Positions 17,494-25,494 of a stretch of 49,343 nt of DNA are shown piece after piece. Under the pieces are notes generated by a model. That model saw only the letters and a program-made list of their open reading frames with translations, was not told the origin of the DNA and made no database searches. The DNA lies in assembly GCA_903970305.1 (NCBI GenBank), contig CAJCID010000158.1, forward strand, positions 1 to 49,343. The letters are read 5' to 3'. Each line of letters begins with the position of its first letter. Position 1 is the stretch's first letter. Position numbers and translations under genes: made by a program. Source of the stretch: Rhodospirillales bacterium (GTDB taxonomy: Bacteria > Pseudomonadota > Gammaproteobacteria > Burkholderiales > Burkholderiaceae_D).

Positions 17494-18357
17494 ATGAAAC
17501 GAAACCTGCACCTTCTCGTAATCGATCCGCAAAATGACTTTTGCGACCTACCGCCAGAGGATCTGCCGAAGCCGTCCGCCGAGGGTGCGCCCTGCGCGCC
17601 GGCTCTCCCGGTGTCCGGTGCTCACAATGACATGCAACGCCTGTCTGAGGCAATCCTCGTTGGCCTGTCGGGCCTTTCCGGGGTCACAGTCACACTCGAC
17701 TCGCATCATCACGTGGGCATCGAACGGCCCGCGTTCTGGAAGCAAGTCGACGGCGCGCCGGTGGCTCCCTTTACCCCGATCACGGCGGCCCAAGTCCGGG
17801 CGGGGCAATACCTGCCTCGTGATCCCGCAGCTCTGCCCAGGACCCTGGCCTACCTGCACGCCCTCGAGGCGGCGGGCCGGTACAACCTCATGGTCTGGAC
17901 GACGCACTGCGAAATCGGTACCTGGGGTCACAACGTCCATGCCGAGCTGCGCACGGCCTACAACGAGTGGGAAAGGCGTCGCGTTGGAATCGTCGCGAAA
18001 ATCAGCAAAGGCTCCAACCCCTGGACGGAACACTACAGCGCTCTTGCGGCAGAGGTTCCGGATCCCGCGGATCCGGCCACCCAGCTGAATCGCGACCTGA
18101 TCGAGCGCCTCTCCGCACCGGACCTGCTCTTCATCGCCGGTGAAGCAGGGAGCCACTGCGTGAAGGCGACCGTCGAAGACTTGGTCGCCAACCTTCCGCC
18201 CGATCGGTTGGGACGGATCGTGTTGGTGGAGGACTGCATCAGCCCCGTCACGGGGTTTGAGGCCGAGTACGCCCAATTCCTCTCGAGGATGGCCGGGCTT
18301 GGCGTCCAGCGGGCCAGCGCGAACGACTTGCGCGCCGAACTTCTCGCGAACGTCTGA
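17494..18357 (+). CDS. Nicotinamidase/isochorismatase-like cysteine hydrolase
   Basis: A 287-residue cysteine hydrolase of the isochorismatase/PncA superfamily. The catalytic triad is visible: Asp in VIDPQNDF, Lys in AKISKGSNPWTEH, and the nucleophile Cys in GEAGSHCVKATVEDL. Metal ligands of the nicotinamidase type appear in LDSHHHVGI (Asp and His). It is longer than PncA (about 210 residues) because of an N-terminal insert around residues 25-45 and a middle insert. GGAGGAG precedes the ATG. Location directly behind nrtR supports a role in nicotinamide salvage (nicotinamide to nicotinate plus ammonia), but the exact substrate is inferred. Confidence 0.82.
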   Translation: MKRNLHLLVIDPQNDFCDLPPEDLPKPSAEGAPCAPALPVSGAHNDMQRLSEAILVGLSGLSGVTVTLDSHHHVGIERPAFWKQVDGAPVAPFTPITAAQVRAGQYLPRDPAALPRTLAYLHALEAAGRYNLMVWTTHCEIGTWGHNVHAELRTAYNEWERRRVGIVAKISKGSNPWTEHYSALAAEVPDPADPATQLNRDLIERLSAPDLLFIAGEAGSHCVKATVEDLVANLPPDRLGRIVLVEDCISPVTGFEAEYAQFLSRMAGLGVQRASANDLRAELLANV

Positions 18358-18439
18358 TGGAGGACGATTCCCCGGACTCGATCGCCAACGCCATTCCTGG
18401 AAGTGGCTATCACCCCGATCACCCCCGACCGGCGAGTGG

Positions 18440-19348
18440 CTAGGCCACTGCGCGGAGTCGCGCTCGTAGTCGCGGCACCGCGAAGTCGTGGAAGTGCCGC
18501 ATCTTCAGTGGCATCAATCCGCGGGAGGCATGCAAGAGATGAACCGGGGCCGGCTCGGGCTCAAATGCCGCAAGGATGATCTGCAGCTCTCCACGCTCGA
18601 GTGCCTCGGCGACCTGATAGTGAAGAAGGCGTGTAATACCCACGCCCAGGACGGCCGCCTGTGCCGCCGCCTCAGTCGTCGTCACGGACAGCCGTGGGCG
18701 AACCGGAACGTTCACAGTGGCGCCCGCTCCGCGCGACCGATAACGCCAATCGGGCGACGGCAGCGGCACGTCGAGCGCAACACACGGTAAGGCAAGCAAG
18801 TCCACGGGCTTCTTGGGCACGCCGTGGCGCTCGAGCAAGCCAGGGCTCGCACAGGTGACCGTGCGCATGGTGCCGATCTGTGTCGCGACCATCGAGCTAT
18901 CGGGAAGCCGACCGATCCGCACGGCCATATCCACGTGATCTTCGACCAGGTCGACATTGCGATCGGAAAGGACGAGGCGAACGCTGATCTCAGGAAAGGT
19001 GGCCAAAAAGTCGGCCAGGATCGGCAGCACATGCAAGCGGCCGAACATGAGGGGCGCTGTGACGACCAACTCGCCCCGTGGGGCGGTGAACTCCCCTGCT
19101 GCTGCGCTCTCGGCCTCTTCAACCTCTTCGAGAATCCGGCGCGCTTTCGCAACATAGGCCACTCCGGCGTCGGTGAGGGTGACTCTGCGCGTCGTGCGCA
19201 CGAGAAGGCGGGCCCCGAGCAGGGCTTCCAGATCCGAAATTTTGCGGCTCAAGGTCGCGAGCGGGACCTTTAAAGAACGCCCCGCTGCCGAAAAACTACC
19301 GGTCTCGGTCACCGCGACCAGAAGTGACATGGCCTCGAGCCGATCCAT
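18440..19348 (-). CDS. LysR-family transcriptional regulator
   Basis: A 302-residue LysR-type regulator. The N-terminal helix-turn-helix reads MDRLEAMSLLVAVTETGSFSAAGRSLKVPLATLSRKISDLEALLGARLL, and the rest is the periplasmic-binding-protein-like co-inducer domain. It is divergent from the carboxymuconolactone-decarboxylase-like gene and probably regulates it; LysR genes commonly control their divergent neighbour. The 120-base gap is AT-rich compared with the surroundings and includes ATTCCATTATCTGGTGAAAT, an imperfect dyad of the T-N11-A type LysR proteins bind. The inducer is unknown. Confidence 0.92.
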   Translation of the reverse strand: MDRLEAMSLLVAVTETGSFSAAGRSLKVPLATLSRKISDLEALLGARLLVRTTRRVTLTDAGVAYVAKARRILEEVEEAESAAAGEFTAPRGELVVTAPLMFGRLHVLPILADFLATFPEISVRLVLSDRNVDLVEDHVDMAVRIGRLPDSSMVATQIGTMRTVTCASPGLLERHGVPKKPVDLLALPCVALDVPLPSPDWRYRSRGAGATVNVPVRPRLSVTTTEAAAQAAVLGVGITRLLHYQVAEALERGELQIILAAFEPEPAPVHLLHASRGLMPLKMRHFHDFAVPRLRARLRAVA

Positions 19349-19468
19349 TGATTATTCCATTATCTGGTGAAATGATTCCCAAATATAACCCATTCTCTTT
19401 TTTTCTGATAGAGCACATATTGGCTCCACCCGAACCAATCCCGGTTCGCCTCACAGAAGGAGATTCCT

Positions 19469-20014
19469 ATGTCCCGCCTGACCATCCCGTCACTCGAAGA
19501 TGCCCCGGAAACGTCCAAGCCGATCCTCGAGGCCATTGGCAAGCAACTCGGGGTCGTCCCGAACCTGTACCGCGTGATCGGCAAGAGCCCAACGGCGCTG
19601 AGCGCGTTCACCAGCTTTCAAGGTGCGCTCTCGAAGACCCTCGACGTCAAAACCCGCGAGCGGATCGCGCTCGCCATCGCCCAGGTGAATGGCTGCGACT
19701 ACTGCCTGTCGGCGCACACCTACCTGGGTTTGAACCTGGCCAAGATGAGCCCGCAGGAAATCAGCTTGAACCGCAAGGGCGGATCGGGCGATGCCAAGGC
19801 CCAAGCGGCGGTGAACTTCGCCGTGAAGGTCGCGCGCGAACACGGTCGCGTGAGCGCAGCCGACATCGATCAAGTGCGCGATGCCGGCTTCACGGAAGCG
19901 CAGATTGTGGAGATCGTCGGCCTCGTCGTCGAAAACACGTTCACGAACTACCTGAATGAAGTCGCCCAGACCGAGATCGACTTTCCCGTCGTCAGAGCTG
20001 CGGCCGAAGCTTGA
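19469..20014 (+). CDS. Carboxymuconolactone decarboxylase-like / AhpD-like protein
   Basis: A 181-residue alpha-helical protein of the CMD/AhpD family. The family redox motif is present as CDYC in 'ERIALAIAQVNGCDYCLSAHTYLG', with the following His and Glu-rich helix typical of peroxidase-related members rather than the true decarboxylase. It probably acts as a thiol-dependent peroxidase component or alkylhydroperoxidase-like protein. AGAAGGAG precedes the ATG. It is divergent from a LysR gene and followed by a rho-independent terminator, so it is likely transcribed alone, with limited read-through into the PNPOx-like gene. Confidence 0.88.
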   Translation: MSRLTIPSLEDAPETSKPILEAIGKQLGVVPNLYRVIGKSPTALSAFTSFQGALSKTLDVKTRERIALAIAQVNGCDYCLSAHTYLGLNLAKMSPQEISLNRKGGSGDAKAQAAVNFAVKVAREHGRVSAADIDQVRDAGFTEAQIVEIVGLVVENTFTNYLNEVAQTEIDFPVVRAAAEA

Positions 20015-20022
20015 GAGTCAGC

Positions 20023-20052
20023 AGACCGGAGCGTGGCCCCGGTCTGGTTTTT
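20023..20052 (+). terminator. Rho-independent terminator
   Basis: Stem AGACCGG / CCGGTCT (7 perfect pairs) with a 9-base loop, followed directly by GGTTTTT. It lies 9 bases after the stop of the CMD-like gene and 20 bases before the next start, so it probably ends the first transcript. Confidence 0.75.
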
Positions 20053-20071
20053 CTTGAATTGGAGGTGTGTC

Positions 20072-20704
20072 ATGGCCTATGGATTTCTCGATATCGCCCT
20101 CACCCCGGGGGTAGAGGCCGCCCAAGCGGCGATGGGCGTTGCGGGCAGGTGGTCCCATTTCAAAGGGAGGCGCGCGTTTGACCGCTTCACTGAGAACGAA
20201 GCTGCTTTCATCGCGGCACGCGACAGCTTTTATCTGGCGACGGTGTCGGAAACCGGCTGGCCCTATGTCCAACACCGCGGCGGCCCGCAGGGGTTCCTGA
20301 AGCTCGTTGACGAGCGCACGCTTGCCTTTGCCGATTATCGCGGCAATCTGCAGTACATCAGTGTCGGCAATCTCTCCGGTAACGATCGGGCCTGCCTGTT
20401 CCTGATGGACTACCCAGCGCGTGCCCGCTTGAAGATCTACGTCCATGTGGAAGTCGTGGCGGTGGACGCAGACGCGACCTTGACAGAACTCGTGACAGTG
20501 CCGGGCTATAAGGCAAAAATCGAACGGATCTTCCGCCTGCGCCTGGAAGCCTTCGACTGGAACTGTTCGCAGCACATAACCCCCCGCTTTACCGAAGCGG
20601 AGATTGCAGAAGGTGTCAGGCCGCTTCGTGAACGACTCGAAGCCCTCGAAACCGAGAACATGGCGCTACGTGCGCGTCTGCTGCCTGACGGAGTTATACC
20701 TTAA
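20072..20704 (+). CDS. Pyridoxamine 5'-phosphate oxidase-like FMN-binding protein
   Basis: A 210-residue split-barrel flavoprotein. Typical features are 'FIAARDSFYLATVSETGWPYVQHRGGPQGFLKLVDERTLAFADYRGN' and a later 'GNDRACLFLMDYPARARLKIYVHVEVV'. The C-terminus ends in a short coiled coil (RPLRERLEALETENMALRARLL). Members of this subgroup bind FMN but their substrates are mostly unknown. I chose ATG 20072 because GGAGGTG precedes it; an upstream in-frame ATG lies in the terminator hairpin. It converges with rtcA, 82 bases away, with no clear terminator between. Confidence 0.85.
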   Translation: MAYGFLDIALTPGVEAAQAAMGVAGRWSHFKGRRAFDRFTENEAAFIAARDSFYLATVSETGWPYVQHRGGPQGFLKLVDERTLAFADYRGNLQYISVGNLSGNDRACLFLMDYPARARLKIYVHVEVVAVDADATLTELVTVPGYKAKIERIFRLRLEAFDWNCSQHITPRFTEAEIAEGVRPLRERLEALETENMALRARLLPDGVIP

Positions 20705-20786
20705 GGGGGGCTCGTCCTGGGCTGGCGATTTTCCTATCGTCAGACAAGGTGATTGAAGATGTGCGCCCGGGCAATCAATCCTTCTC

Positions 20787-21797
20787 CTATACCGAAATTC
20801 TCGCGGACTCTGCTCCCGTGAGCACCTCAAATTGAAGGGGCAGGAATTTCGCTATCACCCGCAGATTGGTTGCCAGGTGCGATGAGACCTTGGTCGTCAC
20901 GAAGCTGCCCTTGCCGGCAAGCGCGATCGGCAGCACAAGCTGATCGGCCAGATGCTCGTCGACCACAACAGGACTCACTTGGAAGTGCTTGACCTCCCGA
21001 GCGAGCCGATCCGCCACTGCCTCTGCCGCCAGCCCGCGTTCACCGAATGCACTGAACACCTCGGTCAGTTCTGGATAGGTCAGTTCGACCATGAGCACAT
21101 TGCCAGGCCCCTCGCGGGAGGACCGGGTTCGCACCTCTCTAGCAATCCCTTCGAAATGCATCGAGATGCGGTCCAGTTCACGCTCTGCGACCTCGGACGG
21201 GATGCCCGCTATCACGCTGATGGCTTTTGCGGCGATCAGATCTCCCCGTGACACGAGACTGAGTGGGGAGAGCTTCTGGCACGGATTCACATGGGCGCTG
21301 ATCTCCCCGCCACCCGCCGGATAGAAGCCATGGCGCACGAGTTCGATCGCGCAATCGACCCCCATGCGCTGCACCAACGGCAGCCATGAATGGATCACGA
21401 AGTCAGCGGGAGGCGCTGCCGGGTTATGCGTCCCACCGGAGACTGCGACCGTACTCGGACCATCGGCAAACCAGAGGGCCGGCAGGATCGTCTGCAGTAC
21501 GAGCGTGGAACTACCGGCCGTTCCGATCGCGAAGCGGTAGTCTCCGGCCCTGATTCTTCCAGGACGGAAAGTCATTTCCTGGGAGCCCGGCACTGCGCCC
21601 TCCACATCGGCCCCGCAGATCTCTTTCGCGGCAGCTACTGCCGTCAGATGCTGCCGCAACAGGCCTGGCTTGTTCCGCCCGGCGCGCACGCGCTCGATCC
21701 GAAAGGACTGTCCGGTGATCATCGACAGGCTCAAAGATGAGCGCAGGATCTGCCCACCCCCTTCGCCCTGCGAACCATCAATTTCAATCATCTTCAT
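20787..21797 (-). CDS. rtcA: RNA 3'-terminal phosphate cyclase
   Basis: Converts RNA 3'-phosphate ends to 2',3'-cyclic phosphates through an adenylated enzyme and RNA-pp-A. The 336 residues match the E. coli length (338). Family motifs: EIDGSQGEGGGQILR at the start, GTAGSSTLVLQTILPAL, RHGFYPAGGGE, and the catalytic His in DEHLADQLVLPIALAG. Its product is the substrate class that RtcB seals, so it belongs with the rtcB gene two genes upstream. It is the last gene of the minus-strand operon; the gap to rlaP is short. The ATG at 21797 could also be read from 21791 (MIEIDG). Confidence 0.97.
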   Translation of the reverse strand: MKMIEIDGSQGEGGGQILRSSLSLSMITGQSFRIERVRAGRNKPGLLRQHLTAVAAAKEICGADVEGAVPGSQEMTFRPGRIRAGDYRFAIGTAGSSTLVLQTILPALWFADGPSTVAVSGGTHNPAAPPADFVIHSWLPLVQRMGVDCAIELVRHGFYPAGGGEISAHVNPCQKLSPLSLVSRGDLIAAKAISVIAGIPSEVAERELDRISMHFEGIAREVRTRSSREGPGNVLMVELTYPELTEVFSAFGERGLAAEAVADRLAREVKHFQVSPVVVDEHLADQLVLPIALAGKGSFVTTKVSSHLATNLRVIAKFLPLQFEVLTGAESARISV

Positions 21798-21821
21798 TCT
21801 TTTCTGCTTCTCGAATGTTCA

Positions 21822-22685
21822 CTAGGTGATTTCCTTGCGATTCCGCTTGCCGTGGGTACTCGTCCAGCGGTGCTGGTCCATTCCGGTCACAACCTCAAGA
21901 AGGAATGCGTCGAGCTCTTGCGGGTCGCCGGCGGGTTCCTGGATATCGGGATCGAGCTCCACTCGCTCCAATGCGGTGGTGATGAACTGGTGAATCAGCG
22001 GCCAGCGCGGGCCCAGCTGCGCCTCGCGTGAGCGAACCTTCACGACCAAGAGGCGGTTGATCTCATCGAGCAAATCCTCCTCATGGACCGTCTGCCGTGC
22101 GAGATCGGCGAACCTCATCGGGGGTCTTCCAAGCCCCGCATCGATCCAATGTACGGCCAGGATTGGGCGCAGCACATAGAGGTACTTCTTCAAGCGCACT
22201 TCCTCGCCCAAGAGATGCTCACGATAGTTCTTCTTCGCCATGGCGTAGTAGTGGTGCCGCGCACGCAGGTTTGAGAAGAATCGCGTCGACAGTCCCCGCA
22301 TCCGATCCACCCAAGCGCTGTCCTGCCGGTAGATCACAGGCGAATCGAGCCATTCGAGCAAGGTCGGGTTGGACTTGCGCATGAGGCGCAATGCCTTGCG
22401 CAATTCCCAGCCATTGACATCGAGCACGCGATCGATCGGCAACTCGATCACATCGCGCTGCATCTCGACCCGAAGATACCAGGGCAGGCGCTGAACGTAG
22501 ATGAAGCGCACATCGTAGTCACTGTCCGGTGACGCAAAGCCCCAGCCACGACTGCCGGACTCACACGCAAAGAGAATCCTTACATCATGGGCTTTCTCGA
22601 TCTGCAGAAGGGCTTCCAGCACACGCGCTCTCACGCCGTCCTCGATCGGATGCTGGCACAGTACTTCTGTCGGCCTGGACTCCAT
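21822..22685 (-). CDS. rlaP: RlaP-type predicted nucleotidyltransferase (RNA ligase associated)
   Basis: About 287 residues from ATG 22685 (299 if a GTG at 22721 that overlaps the rtcB stop is used; GTGGGGTGG before 22685 favours the shorter form). The polymerase-beta-like nucleotidyltransferase signature is clear: LFACESGSRGWGFASPDSDYDVRFIYV, with GS and the D-x-D metal ligands. A helical C-terminal part follows (YREHLLGEEVRLKKYLYVLRPILAVHWI). This matches the YcgL/RlaP family, whose name records association with RNA ligases. Its chemistry is not established; adding nucleotides to damaged RNA 3' ends is a natural guess given RtcB and RtcA on either side. It is co-directional and nearly contiguous with both. 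Confidence 0.88.
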   Translation of the reverse strand: MESRPTEVLCQHPIEDGVRARVLEALLQIEKAHDVRILFACESGSRGWGFASPDSDYDVRFIYVQRLPWYLRVEMQRDVIELPIDRVLDVNGWELRKALRLMRKSNPTLLEWLDSPVIYRQDSAWVDRMRGLSTRFFSNLRARHHYYAMAKKNYREHLLGEEVRLKKYLYVLRPILAVHWIDAGLGRPPMRFADLARQTVHEEDLLDEINRLLVVKVRSREAQLGPRWPLIHQFITTALERVELDPDIQEPAGDPQELDAFLLEVVTGMDQHRWTSTHGKRNRKEIT

Positions 22686-22707
22686 GACCCACCCCACGCT
22701 TTCTGAT

Positions 22708-23955
22708 TCAACCCTTGACACAGACGACCTGGCGCAGTGTGTGGACTACTTCAACCAGTTCGCGCTGCGCCTCCATGACCGCATCGATGTCCTTGTAGGC
22801 CATCGGGATCTCGTCAATCACCTCGGCATCCTTGCGGCATTCCACGTGTGCGGTGGCCTGCTTCTGGTCTTCGATCGTGAAGCGCCTTTTCGCCTCGTTT
22901 CGGCTCATGGTACGGCCCGCCCCGTGGCTGCACGAGCAGAACGCATCCTCGTTGCCGAGGCCGCGCACAATGTAGCTCTTCGCCCCCATCGAGCCCGGGA
23001 TGATCCCCATCTCCCCCTTCTTCGCCGAGACAGCCCCCTTGCGCGTGACGAGCACCTCGGCACCGAAGTGCGTCTCGCGCTGCACGTAGTTGTGATGGCA
23101 GTTGACGGCCTCGACATCCGCTTCGAACGGCTTCTCGATCACACCACGCACACTCTGGATCACGTTGTGCATCATCACGGCGCGATTGCGCCTGGCAAAA
23201 TCCTGAGCCCACCCGACCGCCTCGACGTAGTCATCGAAATGCGGACTGCCTTCGGAGAAATACGCCAGGTCACGATCCGGCAGATTGGCGATATGCTCTC
23301 GCATGTCCTTTTGGGCCAGTTCGATGAAGTGACTCCCGATGGCATTGCCCACGCCACGCGATCCGGAGTGCAGCATGAACCAAACACGATCGCGCTGATC
23401 CAGACACACTTCAATGAAGTGATTACCTGTCCCAAGCGTTCCCAGATGCTTGTGGTTGTTGGTTTTCTGCAGACGCGGATACTTGTCGGTCAAGACCTTG
23501 AAGCCCGCAACCAGTCCCGACCAAGCTTGATCGACACTTTCCGGGGGCGTCTGCCAAGAGCCACGGTCGCGGGCGCCATGGGTGCGACCGTGGGGCACAG
23601 CGCGTTCGATCGCCGTGCGCAGCCCATGCAGGTTGTCCGGGAGGTCTCGGGCCGACAGCGTCGTGCGCGCGGCCATCATGCCGCAACCGATGTCCACTCC
23701 CACTGCAGCCGGGATGATCGCTCCCAAGGTCGGGATGACGCTGCCGATCGTCGAGCCCTTGCCGAGGTGCACGTCCGGCATGACCGCCAGATGCTTGTAG
23801 ATGAAGGGCATCTGGGCCGTGTTGATCAACTGCTGGCGCGCCTCGTCTTCAACGGGGACCCCGCGAGTCCACATCTTGATCGGCTTGCCGTTCGCGACTT
23901 CAAGGATCTGGACATCTTTGGATGCCGACCCTTCTCTCTCGTCTTGTTGTTCCAC
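22708..23955 (-). CDS. rtcB: tRNA-splicing/repair ligase RtcB
   Basis: GTP- and Mn2+-dependent ligase that joins RNA 2',3'-cyclic phosphate or 3'-phosphate ends to 5'-OH ends. The start is taken as GTG 23955 with AGGAGGG upstream, giving 415 residues (E. coli 408); an upstream ATG at 24018 would add a non-conserved leader containing the intercistronic hairpin. Metal-site and catalytic motifs are intact: MPDVHLGKG, VGVDIGCGM, GTGNHFIE, HSGSRG, NCHHNYVQ and the guanylated His in CSCSHGAGRTMSR. The end DAEVIDEIPMAYKDIDAV...LRQVVCVKG is the textbook RtcB ending. Second gene of the RtcR-controlled operon. Confidence 0.98.
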   Translation of the reverse strand: MEQQDEREGSASKDVQILEVANGKPIKMWTRGVPVEDEARQQLINTAQMPFIYKHLAVMPDVHLGKGSTIGSVIPTLGAIIPAAVGVDIGCGMMAARTTLSARDLPDNLHGLRTAIERAVPHGRTHGARDRGSWQTPPESVDQAWSGLVAGFKVLTDKYPRLQKTNNHKHLGTLGTGNHFIEVCLDQRDRVWFMLHSGSRGVGNAIGSHFIELAQKDMREHIANLPDRDLAYFSEGSPHFDDYVEAVGWAQDFARRNRAVMMHNVIQSVRGVIEKPFEADVEAVNCHHNYVQRETHFGAEVLVTRKGAVSAKKGEMGIIPGSMGAKSYIVRGLGNEDAFCSCSHGAGRTMSRNEAKRRFTIEDQKQATAHVECRKDAEVIDEIPMAYKDIDAVMEAQRELVEVVHTLRQVVCVKG

Positions 23956-23987
23956 TTGCTCTGCCCTCCTGGGCGAATGGTTGAAAG

Positions 23988-24010
23988 CCCCCTGCCGCAG
24001 GGACAGGGGG
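23988..24010 (-). other. Intercistronic hairpin between the slipin gene and rtcB
   Basis: Seven-pair G/C stem CCCCCTG / CAGGGGG with a 9-base loop, between the slipin stop (24026) and the rtcB GTG (23955). No U-run follows on the minus strand, so it looks more like an mRNA stability or processing element than a terminator. Confidence 0.5.
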
Positions 24011-24025
24011 AACAGCACTGGCGAT

Positions 24026-25162
24026 TCAGGCCTTGATGCTCACGAGACCGTTTAGGACCTGGTCAAGACCTCCGAACACGGAGATCCGGTCGATCCGCTC
24101 CGCGACCCGCTCCAGCGTTTCGAGCTCCTTCAAGCGCAAGGCAATCGGATTGTCCTCCATCACCTTGGCCGTATTGAGCAGCGATCGGGTTGCGGCAGTT
24201 TCCTCGCGGCGCCGGATCACGTTCGCTTCTGCCGACTTCTCGGCTTCCACCACCTTGGCGAGGATCGTCTTCATCTCACCGGGCAGAACAATGTCCTTGA
24301 CCCCGATGCTCGTCACTTCGACCCCAAAGCCCTGCATCTTGCGGGCCGTGTGCTCGCCGACGACCTCATCGATCACCTGCTTGTTCTCCAGCAGTTGATC
24401 GAGCGAGCGGGTGCCCACGGCTGCACGCAGACCGAGTTGCATCTCCCGGTACAGTTGCTCGACGGGCTTGGCCAGTTTCTCATACGCCAGAAGGACATCG
24501 GCAAAGCGCCAGGTCGCGACCAGGTTCAGGCGCAGACCCACCTTGTCGGAGGTTAAGATTTCCTGACCGGTCACTTCCATCGTCTGCAAACGCAGGTCGA
24601 CCAGATCGACGGCCACCTCCCGATTGAAGCGCCAGAACACCTCGACGCCTGGCGTCATCAAGCGCACCACCTTGCCATCGACGCGCAGCACGCCGACGTG
24701 GTACGCCGGCACCTGCGCGACCAGCAATCCGCCAAGGCCAGCCACGGCCTTGGCGCGCAGTCCCGGTTGCAGGAAACGCCGAGCCAGTTCCGGTGCCACC
24801 TCGTAAGCTTCACGAAGATCGACGCGCTCCAGTCGCTGGTCTACCCGTCCTTTCCAGAACACCCGACGCGATCCTGGAGGCAGCACCTCGGCGAGCACGT
24901 CGTTCTCGTAACGTAGCCCCGCTTCGTCCTCACCGAGTTCCATATCGGTAAAGTATGCGCTGGCGACATCCGGAGAATGCAAGAGCACGTAGTCAACCAT
25001 GTCGAAGTCGTTCACGGGTGCGTCAATCTTCCACTTCTGCACCGAGAACTGGTTCAACGGATCAAAGACGTAGTGGCGGCCTGAGGCCAGGAGGCGCTCG
25101 AAATCGCCGTCCTTCAGCAGTGCACCGCGTTCGTTTTTCAGGACTACAAAGCGCCTTAACAT
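24026..25162 (-). CDS. Slipin-type SPFH protein of the RNA-repair operon
   Basis: A 378-residue SPFH/Band 7 protein, first gene of the rtc operon. The SPFH core lies at about residues 150-320 (YHVGVLRVDGKVVRLMTPGVEVFWRF, EVTGQEILTSDKVGLRLNLVATWRFAD, VTSIGVKDIVLPGEMKTILAKVVEAEKSAEANVIRRREE). A coiled-coil tail follows. The first 150 residues are not a transmembrane anchor but appear to repeat the SPFH start motif (see findings). ATG 25162 has AAGGAG upstream; a longer frame would run into the leader. It probably scaffolds or localises the repair enzymes, but that role is inferred only from linkage. Confidence 0.85.
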   Translation of the reverse strand: MLRRFVVLKNERGALLKDGDFERLLASGRHYVFDPLNQFSVQKWKIDAPVNDFDMVDYVLLHSPDVASAYFTDMELGEDEAGLRYENDVLAEVLPPGSRRVFWKGRVDQRLERVDLREAYEVAPELARRFLQPGLRAKAVAGLGGLLVAQVPAYHVGVLRVDGKVVRLMTPGVEVFWRFNREVAVDLVDLRLQTMEVTGQEILTSDKVGLRLNLVATWRFADVLLAYEKLAKPVEQLYREMQLGLRAAVGTRSLDQLLENKQVIDEVVGEHTARKMQGFGVEVTSIGVKDIVLPGEMKTILAKVVEAEKSAEANVIRRREETAATRSLLNTAKVMEDNPIALRLKELETLERVAERIDRISVFGGLDQVLNGLVSIKA

Positions 25163-25399
25163 GGCCCTTCTCCTTCTGTTGTGCCGGCCTATGCCGGCCC
25201 GGAGGGCCGACCGCGCGACATCGGCGGGGAGGTGCGCTGCGGCTCCATCAGGTCCTGCCCGGTTCCTGGCTCTTCTCGACTCCAGGACGGGCACTTCCTG
25301 AATTCACCGGTACGCCCTTGCCGCACATGCGGAACGATCGCCATCCGGGCCGGCAGCGGGTGCTCACGCACTCCGCGGCCGACGGGTACTGCATCGAAG

Positions 25400-25415
25400 C
25401 TGTCGAACAAGACAG
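25400..25415 (-). other. Hairpin directly behind the tRNA-like element
   Basis: CTGTC-TTGTTC-GACAG: five pairs and a six-base loop, touching the 3' end of the tRNA-like body where CCA would be in a tRNA. There is no U-run. It may protect or mark the 3' end. Confidence 0.5.
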
Positions 25416-25487
25416 TTTTGGAGCGGGATTCGAACCCGCGACCCACTGATTACCAGTCAGTTGCTCTACCCAATGAGCTATCCAATC
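25416..25487 (-). tRNA. tRNA-Thr(GGU)-like element with degenerate acceptor stem
   Basis: A 72-base cloverleaf on the minus strand. D-arm GCTC/GAGC with loop ATTGGGTA. Anticodon arm ACTGA/TCAGT with loop CTGGTAA, anticodon GGT (25452-25454), which would read threonine ACC. Variable loop GGGTC. T-arm GCGGG/CCCGC with the canonical loop TTCGAAT. The acceptor is only five pairs (TTGGA/TCCAA); the two outermost pairs are A-A and G-A mismatches, and no CCA is encoded. The body is well preserved but the aminoacylation end is not, so I regard it as a tRNA mimic rather than a working tRNA. A covariance search may still call it tRNA-Thr or a pseudogene. Confidence 0.72.
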
Positions 25488-25494
25488 TGACGAT

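Noticed and set aside
22684-24036. Long plus-strand frame of about 450 codons opposite rtcB
   Set aside because: It is the shadow of the rtcB gene, which has full conservation; the opposite-frame protein has the His/Arg/Asp-rich composition of an antisense reading of GC-rich code.
25416-25487. A functional tRNA-Thr
   Set aside because: The outer two acceptor pairs are mismatched, no CCA follows, and it lies inside a sigma-54 leader; a mimic or pseudo-tRNA is more likely, though a covariance search should decide.
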